Assembly: GCA_005784505.1 (NCBI GenBank)
Contig: VCAZ01000102.1
Span: 62,001-126,000 of the forward strand
Origin: Bagarius yarrelli
Taxonomy: Eukaryota; Chordata; Actinopteri; Siluriformes; Sisoridae
Direction: 5' to 3'
DNA length: 64,000 nt
Shown here one piece after another: positions 59,116 through 64,000 of this stretch. Under the pieces are notes generated by a model that saw only the letters and a program-made list of their open reading frames with translations, did no database searches and was not told the origin of the DNA. How positions within the stretch are numbered: position 1 is the stretch's first letter; the number at the start of each line of letters is the position of its first letter. The position numbers were made by a program, and so were the translations under genes.

Positions 59116-59624
59116 TTGATGATTTTGGGCTAACCTTAGCATGTATACATGTTAAAAGCCCTTTTAGCAAGTTTATTAGCAGCGGTATTTATTTACACAA
59201 TTTGACATCGAACAAAGGAAAAGACTGCGCTAAAGAGTTTTTTCAGTTTCAGAATCCAGCGTTTCTGAAAATCTTCACCCTGTTAGGAGTTTTCAATAAT
59301 GTTCGGTTTCAGTGACCTGATACCAGGTTTGCGTGGACGAATGGCTAAACCACATAGATAAGGCTGCGGGTTTGAAAATATCGATATTTACGCTGACAGT
59401 GCCTAATACACAAAAGGTTTACAAGCTGCAGAAAGAACGATGAACGATTTGGATACATAGTAAATCCCCCCTATTTTGTAACTATTTTAATAAACAACCT
59501 TTTTTTTAACGTATGTACTTACCACAAAATTTTGTAAAAACATTTTTTGACGTTCCTAAAATTTACATACTTAAATGCAGCATATATAAAACTGCTTAGG
59601 AGCAGAAATGCAAAAAATGTGAAC

Positions 59625-59887
59625 CTTCATCTTGCGAGCATTAAGCTTCTCTTGACGCAGGTGTTGGCGTAGAATGAGGCGGTGGCTGCTTTCCTGCTCT
59701 TGCGCGAACTCCCCCAGTGTGTACTGACGTATGGCACAGTGATGCCGTGCCATGCCCAATGAGCTGCCACCTTGACTGGGCACACTGGTGAAGCCTTGCC
59801 TTCTGGAGAAATAGTAAACTGTCACAGCATCAAAACGCACCCGCTTATGGCCCAGAGAGGATTTTTGCCGTCTAAGAATGGACGTGG
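59625..59887 (-). CDS. csrnp2: Cysteine/serine-rich nuclear protein 2, exon 3 equivalent
   Basis: Starts after a CCTTTAG acceptor in phase 1 (two bases, then TSILRRQKSS) and encodes VRFDAVTVYYFSRRQGFTSV, PSQGGSSLGMARHHCAIRQY and TLGEFAQEQESSHRLILRQH, the most conserved block of the CSRNP family. Ends KLNARKMK at AAG|GTTCAC. The donor has the right position and phase (0) but is weak after the GT. Reading through would add a short tail and a stop at 59571. Confidence 0.9.
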
Positions 59888-60299
59888 CTAAAGGGAAACA
59901 TTACAGAGAAGTGAATAAGTGGGGTTTTCCTGTAAAGGGATACTGTAATTGATTTTTGTGCTATAAATTTAAACCTCGTTATCAAAATACAAAAGCATAT
60001 TTAAAAGAAAACTAATTATATCTTGCATAGGCTATTGCATAAGAGCAGTTGTTCAACACAATTTACTTGACTGTAATGGATCGGAACCCTTTAAAATGAT
60101 CTACATTTCTAAAGAAATATGACCCTAAACATCAGTTTTATACTCAAACCCTAAAAGCAGACAAAGTGAACCTATTGAAACAAATAAGACAAAGATCATA
60201 CTTATTCATTTATGTTAATTAATAATTAATGTTGTATGCTGCTGATACCCAAATCATCGTTTCCTTTTTCCTTCAAACACCACTGAAATGCTTGTTCTA

Positions 60300-60486
60300 C
60301 TTTTACAGCCTTCGGTAGACACCCTTATCCAGCGTGACTTACATTTATCTCTTTTATACAACTGAGCAATTGGGAGTTAAGGGCCTTGCTTAGGCACCCA
60401 GCAGTGCTAACTTAGTAAGAGCCTGGAAATCGAACCCTGATTTTCAAGCCACCAGTCCAAAACCTTGACCACTGAGCTACCACTTT
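60300..60486 (-). repeat. SINE-like repeat, family A, reverse orientation
   Basis: TTACAGCCTTCGGTAGACAC, CCTTATCCAGCGTGACTTAC, AACTGAGCAATTGGGAGTTA and CCTTGACCACTGAGCTACCA. Confidence 0.85.
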
Positions 60487-60619
60487 GGATAACTCCTTCA
60501 TCTCCCCTTAACTACTGCTTGCAACCATAGCGTAATTACTCACAATCAAGCTGTTGGTTTAGCTTTCACAATATTAAGATTATTTTTATTCACACACACC
60601 ACTTAGTTGCTTTTGCAGT

Positions 60620-60850
60620 CTCTTCTTGTTTTAGGACTAGATTACTGCAGCTTGAAAACAGCAGGTTCACCTCTAACTGCAATTCATCAAGAATGCAGCC
60701 GCCTGACTTGTTTTTCACCTCCCAAAGAGAGCTAGAATTTCTTTGTGATCTAGTCCATCAGAATTGAAATATTTATTCATAAAGACTTAAGGCACTTCGC
60801 ACTGTACGTCGCACTGGATATGGGCATCTGCCAAATGCTGTATATAAACA
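60620..60850 (+). repeat. LINE-derived fragment with SINE-like tail
   Basis: GGACTAGATTACTGCAG, TCATCAAGAATGCAGCCGCC and TGACTTGTTTTTCACCTCCC follow the reverse-transcriptase end order (DYCN..., QNAAARLVFNLP) of a fish LINE. The end GCATCTGCCAAATGCTGTAT matches family A. Confidence 0.6.
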
Positions 60851-61034
60851 AATAATTAACCAGTAGTGCATATTTGTCAGTGGCCAAAGTATGTGACCTC
60901 CTTTTGGAGCAATAACTACAGATAAATATTTTCAGACTAGTACAATAGCTTGAAGGAAGCTAGCTAGGACATCTTCAACTCTGGTGGGTTGTCTCACATT
61001 AACTGCTTGCTTTAGGTTCCTTAAAAAAGGTTTC

Positions 61035-61165
61035 CATTGGCCGGCGCTGTGGTATAGTGGGTTAAGGCGCAGGTGATCAATGTTCTATTCCGACTTGTGT
61101 CCTTTTCAAGGACGCTGTCTTTTTCCCCCCATTTCAAATCTCTCTTTGTCCTACCAATAATAAAG
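61035..61165 (+). repeat. tRNA-related SINE
   Basis: GGCGCTGTGGTATAGTGGGT followed by TAAGGCGCAGG resembles a Pol III A box region, and TGTTCTATTCC, 19 bases later, a B box. A pyrimidine stretch and an A-rich tail follow. I did not fold it. Confidence 0.6.
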
Positions 61166-62369
61166 CCAAAAAATGGCCAAAAAATATCTTTTGAAAAATG
61201 TATTAATTGGAAATAAGGAATTCAACTTTACCTTTTCAAAATATTAACTTCCTTTTATTCCTATTATCTGGTAGACCGTCGTACAAAGTGGCCATCGCCT
61301 TGTTGCATGCTCAATTTTCTTTTGAGATTTAGTTCCCAGAGAAATTTCCTGACACTTAACCTCATAATTCTAAATTACTCAAGCTTTTCGGCGCAGATAC
61401 AGCAAACCAGTTCGTAACTATGATACTTTAAACTCCATGGATAAATTTCTCATGCTAAAATGTAGTGTTTTCCTTTTCCCCAAATGATTAACACACATTC
61501 AACTTTCCATACTCCATGTTCTTGTTGCGGAGTGGTGGCTTGCTCCTTGCAACCTTGCCATACACACAAAGATTAAAGTCAAACATTAGCCACATTAGCC
61601 ATAACCTTTTCTATTTTAAATCCAATTTGAGATTTTAACCTTGTCTTCAAACAAACAAACTGCTAATCCTAGAGTTAGTATTGAATAATTTTCCTTGAAT
61701 AAATAAAAGACCAAGTATAATATTTTGTCTCATTTGTTAATTTGGGTTTACTTTGTCTACCTTTAGAGCTTAATGTTATTTGGGGTCATATTATAGATAT
61801 TGGGTTCACAAACATCCAAGCACAATGTTACTCTAGCATACTTAATATTTTAATGCTACTTTCATTGCAGGATTGTAACAATTGTCTCACTACAATTTTA
61901 AGCACTATGGACAGTCTGTAATGCCCAGATTTTGTAAGCCCATACACACACAAGTGTGCACGTCTATTATGCTCCTTTGCAATGGTAAATTACTGCTGCT
62001 GTACAAAAGCATTGAGACAGATTTCTTAATTATTGAATTCAGTTATTTAAAATCAGACATCACTAAAGGTTTGAAAAATCAAATGCTTAGCCATAAAGTC
62101 TGCATTTAGGGGGAAAAAATGTCATTCTGAAGAGCGCTGTAAGTTCGAGACATAGTATAGTACAATGCAACCTTTGTCAATTTTCAACAATGCTAGATAC
62201 TCCACAGTTAACTGTAACTGATATCATTAGAAAGTAGGGTCTGAGCGCTGAGACACACACAATATGAAGAAGTCGCCAACGTGCTAATAATTTTAACTCC
62301 AAAAAGGTTAAAACATTCACAAGCAATAATAACAGCACAAAAACTTGGACATGCTTTATGGATTCCTCA

Positions 62370-62665
62370 TGCCAGAACTTTGGAGCAGTGTTCTGTTAAG
62401 TGAAAAATTAAGCTTCCAAGTTTGACACTATGAGCCTAGGTCTTGCGGATGCCAGGAGGACATTAATTGCTTGACTGTCATGTCAACTACACACTGAGAA
62501 AGCAAGATAATCATATGGGGATGTTTGTCAGGGTCAGGTCAGTTTGGTAAGGGGGCTTTTTCAGAAATGCTTAATTGGATGAATGACTAAAAATTCTTAC
62601 AAAACAGCTTAAAATGCAATGGTCAGGTGTCCCAATACTTTTGTCTATACAGTATATGTGAATCC
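62370..62665 (+). mobile_element. 3' half of a Tc1-like transposon
   Basis: GGAGCAGTGTTCTGTTAAGT, then GGATGCCAGGAGGACATTA and TTGACTGTCATGTCAACTAC, then the terminal edge GGTGTCCCAATACTTTTGTC followed by TATACAGTATA. Matches, in order, a fish Tc1-like element I recognise; frame broken, 5' half missing. Confidence 0.65.
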
Positions 62666-62879
62666 CTCTCTCTCCATATATATTAATTTGTATCACGTAA
62701 TATTACAATGTGATACGAGCCAGCCTTTATTATAACTGCCGAGACACACAATATAAAATCCCCCCAAAAAATTTAAAAAATAACCAACCTAAAGGCAGGT
62801 TAGCTTTTGAAAATAATAGTGGAAATAGTTCAACAATTAACAAAATAACAAAAGGGAAATTAAATGAACCGAAGAGAAA

Positions 62880-63600
62880 TTTAAAATCAAAATCAATACC
62901 TGGAATGACCGCCCTTTGCCTGCAAAACAGAATTAACACTTCTAGGTAGACTTGAACTGTTTTTTAAGGAACTCATTAGGTAAGTTGTCCAAATATCTGG
63001 GATCATTTACAACGGATCATCTGTGGATGTTAACTGTCTTAAATCCTCTTCAATCGTCATGTCAACCCAGACAGACTGAATAACGCAGCTATCAAGGCTC
63101 TGTCGGGTGTACAGACAGGATTTTTTTCTACACTGACTTATTGATGCTGGCTGTATGTTTGGGATCATTGTCCTGCTGCTGAATAAAATATGGGCCATTC
63201 AGACGACTTCCTGGTGGTATTGCGTAATATAATAAAGTAATAAAGTATCGCTCTGTATTTATCAGCATTCAGAACACTGTTAATCGGGTTAAACCTTTCA
63301 TTTACAGAAATTCAGCCCCAAAGAACCTCTACTATGCTTTACTGTTGCCTGGAGACACTGTTGCCTGCTCTCCAGTCCTTTAAAATAACCTGCCTCCTGC
63401 TACAGTCTTGTATTTTCAATTTTGACTCATTGATGTAGATCGTTTCCACATCAGAAGTATGGTTTTTTTTTAGCCAAAGTTCTTTTATAAAGACCACTTT
63501 TGGCCAGACTTTTTCAGACAGTAACTAGGTGTACCTGGATCCCACCAGTTTCAGCCACTACTTTGCTGAAGACGTTGCTGAACAGCTAGGGTTAGGGTCA
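62880..63600 (-). mobile_element. Probable degraded Tc1-like transposon, reverse orientation
   Basis: CCTGGAATGACCGCCCTTTG, TATGTTTGGGATCATTGTCC and TTTTGGCCAGACTTTTTCAG are phrases typical of the antisense strand of mariner/Tc1-type copies in fish. The longest frame (63007-63198) has no intact catalytic motif. Ends were not found. Confidence 0.5.
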
Positions 63601-64000
63601 GGGATAGGTTAACTCTAACACCATGTCCTTCATCTGCTGCATTAAGTTTCCACTGCATCTGTGGTCCTCACCACTGCCCAATCTTTGGGTTTGCTTGAAA
63701 TAGCTAAAACTACTGAAATCTTGACCCCAGTCTGCTTTAAAACCTGTCTGGGAAGAGCAGTGAAACTACCCTGTGCTCAGTCTTGCTATGGGGGTGTAAC
63801 CTTTAAACCAGAATTTGGTTTAAACCATTAACAAAGTTAATTCTGCTTTAGTTAATAACCATGTTAAAAACTTCATATAGAATTATTGATTATCAACACT
63901 TATAAATGGTTAATTATACAAATGATTCTACGATTTTAAAAAAATCTTGTAGTGCAAGCCAAAGGGTGGTCATAGCAAACAATGATTTGATTCAGATTTT

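Larger units (their letters stand above)
56181..59624 (-). other. csrnp2 intronic region between the two intact exons
   Basis: 3.4 kb. Besides the exon relic it holds a repeat at about 56408-56560, a family A SINE-like copy at 56565-56735, an ATCGATTCTAAAT-type repeat at about 56765-56830 and a family B SINE-like copy at 58935-59115. Confidence 0.7.
59888..64000. other. Upstream csrnp2 intron or flank, repeat-rich
   Basis: 4.1 kb without a recognisable exon. The serine-rich first coding exon (MDAF..., ..KRKFD.. in relatives) was looked for on the - strand and not seen, so it lies beyond the window or is lost. Repeats here are listed separately. Confidence 0.6.

Noticed and set aside
1..64000. 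A new multi-gene system or biosynthetic cluster
   Set aside because: Only three ordinary vertebrate genes and repeats are present; nothing suggests a linked novel system.

Overview
This window is nuclear DNA from a teleost fish. It has vertebrate-type split genes with GT-AG introns, AT-rich introns, long microsatellites, and many degraded fish-type retroposons and Tc1-like DNA transposons. The set of short interspersed repeats resembles those I associate with otophysan fishes such as catfish, but I cannot prove the order. The window holds three recognisable protein genes. There is no CRISPR array, prokaryotic operon, tRNA/rRNA gene or recognisable viral gene.

Layout. (1) 1-1350, + strand: the last four coding exons and 3' UTR of rapgef3 (Epac1, a cAMP-activated Rap1 exchange factor). 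(2) 1400-39240, - strand: a complete itga5 gene (integrin alpha-5, the fibronectin receptor alpha chain). I resolved all 30 coding exons. They join in phase to an uninterrupted 1,048-residue protein with signal peptide, seven-bladed propeller with four calcium loops, thigh, calf-1 and calf-2 with a dibasic processing site, one membrane helix, and the alpha-5 type GFFKR tail. rapgef3 and itga5 lie tail to tail, with poly(A) signals under 100 bp apart. (3) 39.5-55.0 kb: an intergenic stretch full of transposon remains (two Tc1/IS630-type elements, LINE fragments, SINE-like repeats, a long CT tract). (4) 55.2-59.9 kb and probably beyond, - strand: csrnp2 (cysteine/serine-rich nuclear protein 2). 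Exons equivalent to vertebrate coding exons 3 and 5 are open. The exon between them, carrying the first half of the cysteine-rich domain, survives only as a shrunken, frame-broken relic near 58.42-58.60 kb. (5) 59.9-64.0 kb: repeats; no csrnp2 start exon was found.

The genes do not form a pathway unit. They are neighbours in a vertebrate linkage group, and the human counterparts all lie on 12q13. No new multi-gene system was found. The most unusual observations are the decayed cysteine-rich exon of csrnp2, whose skipping would keep the frame, a GC-AG intron in itga5, a partial duplication of itga5 exon 26 inside its own intron 26, a 232-bp fold-back element in intron 2, and a perfect 29-bp inverted-repeat MITE in intron 24.
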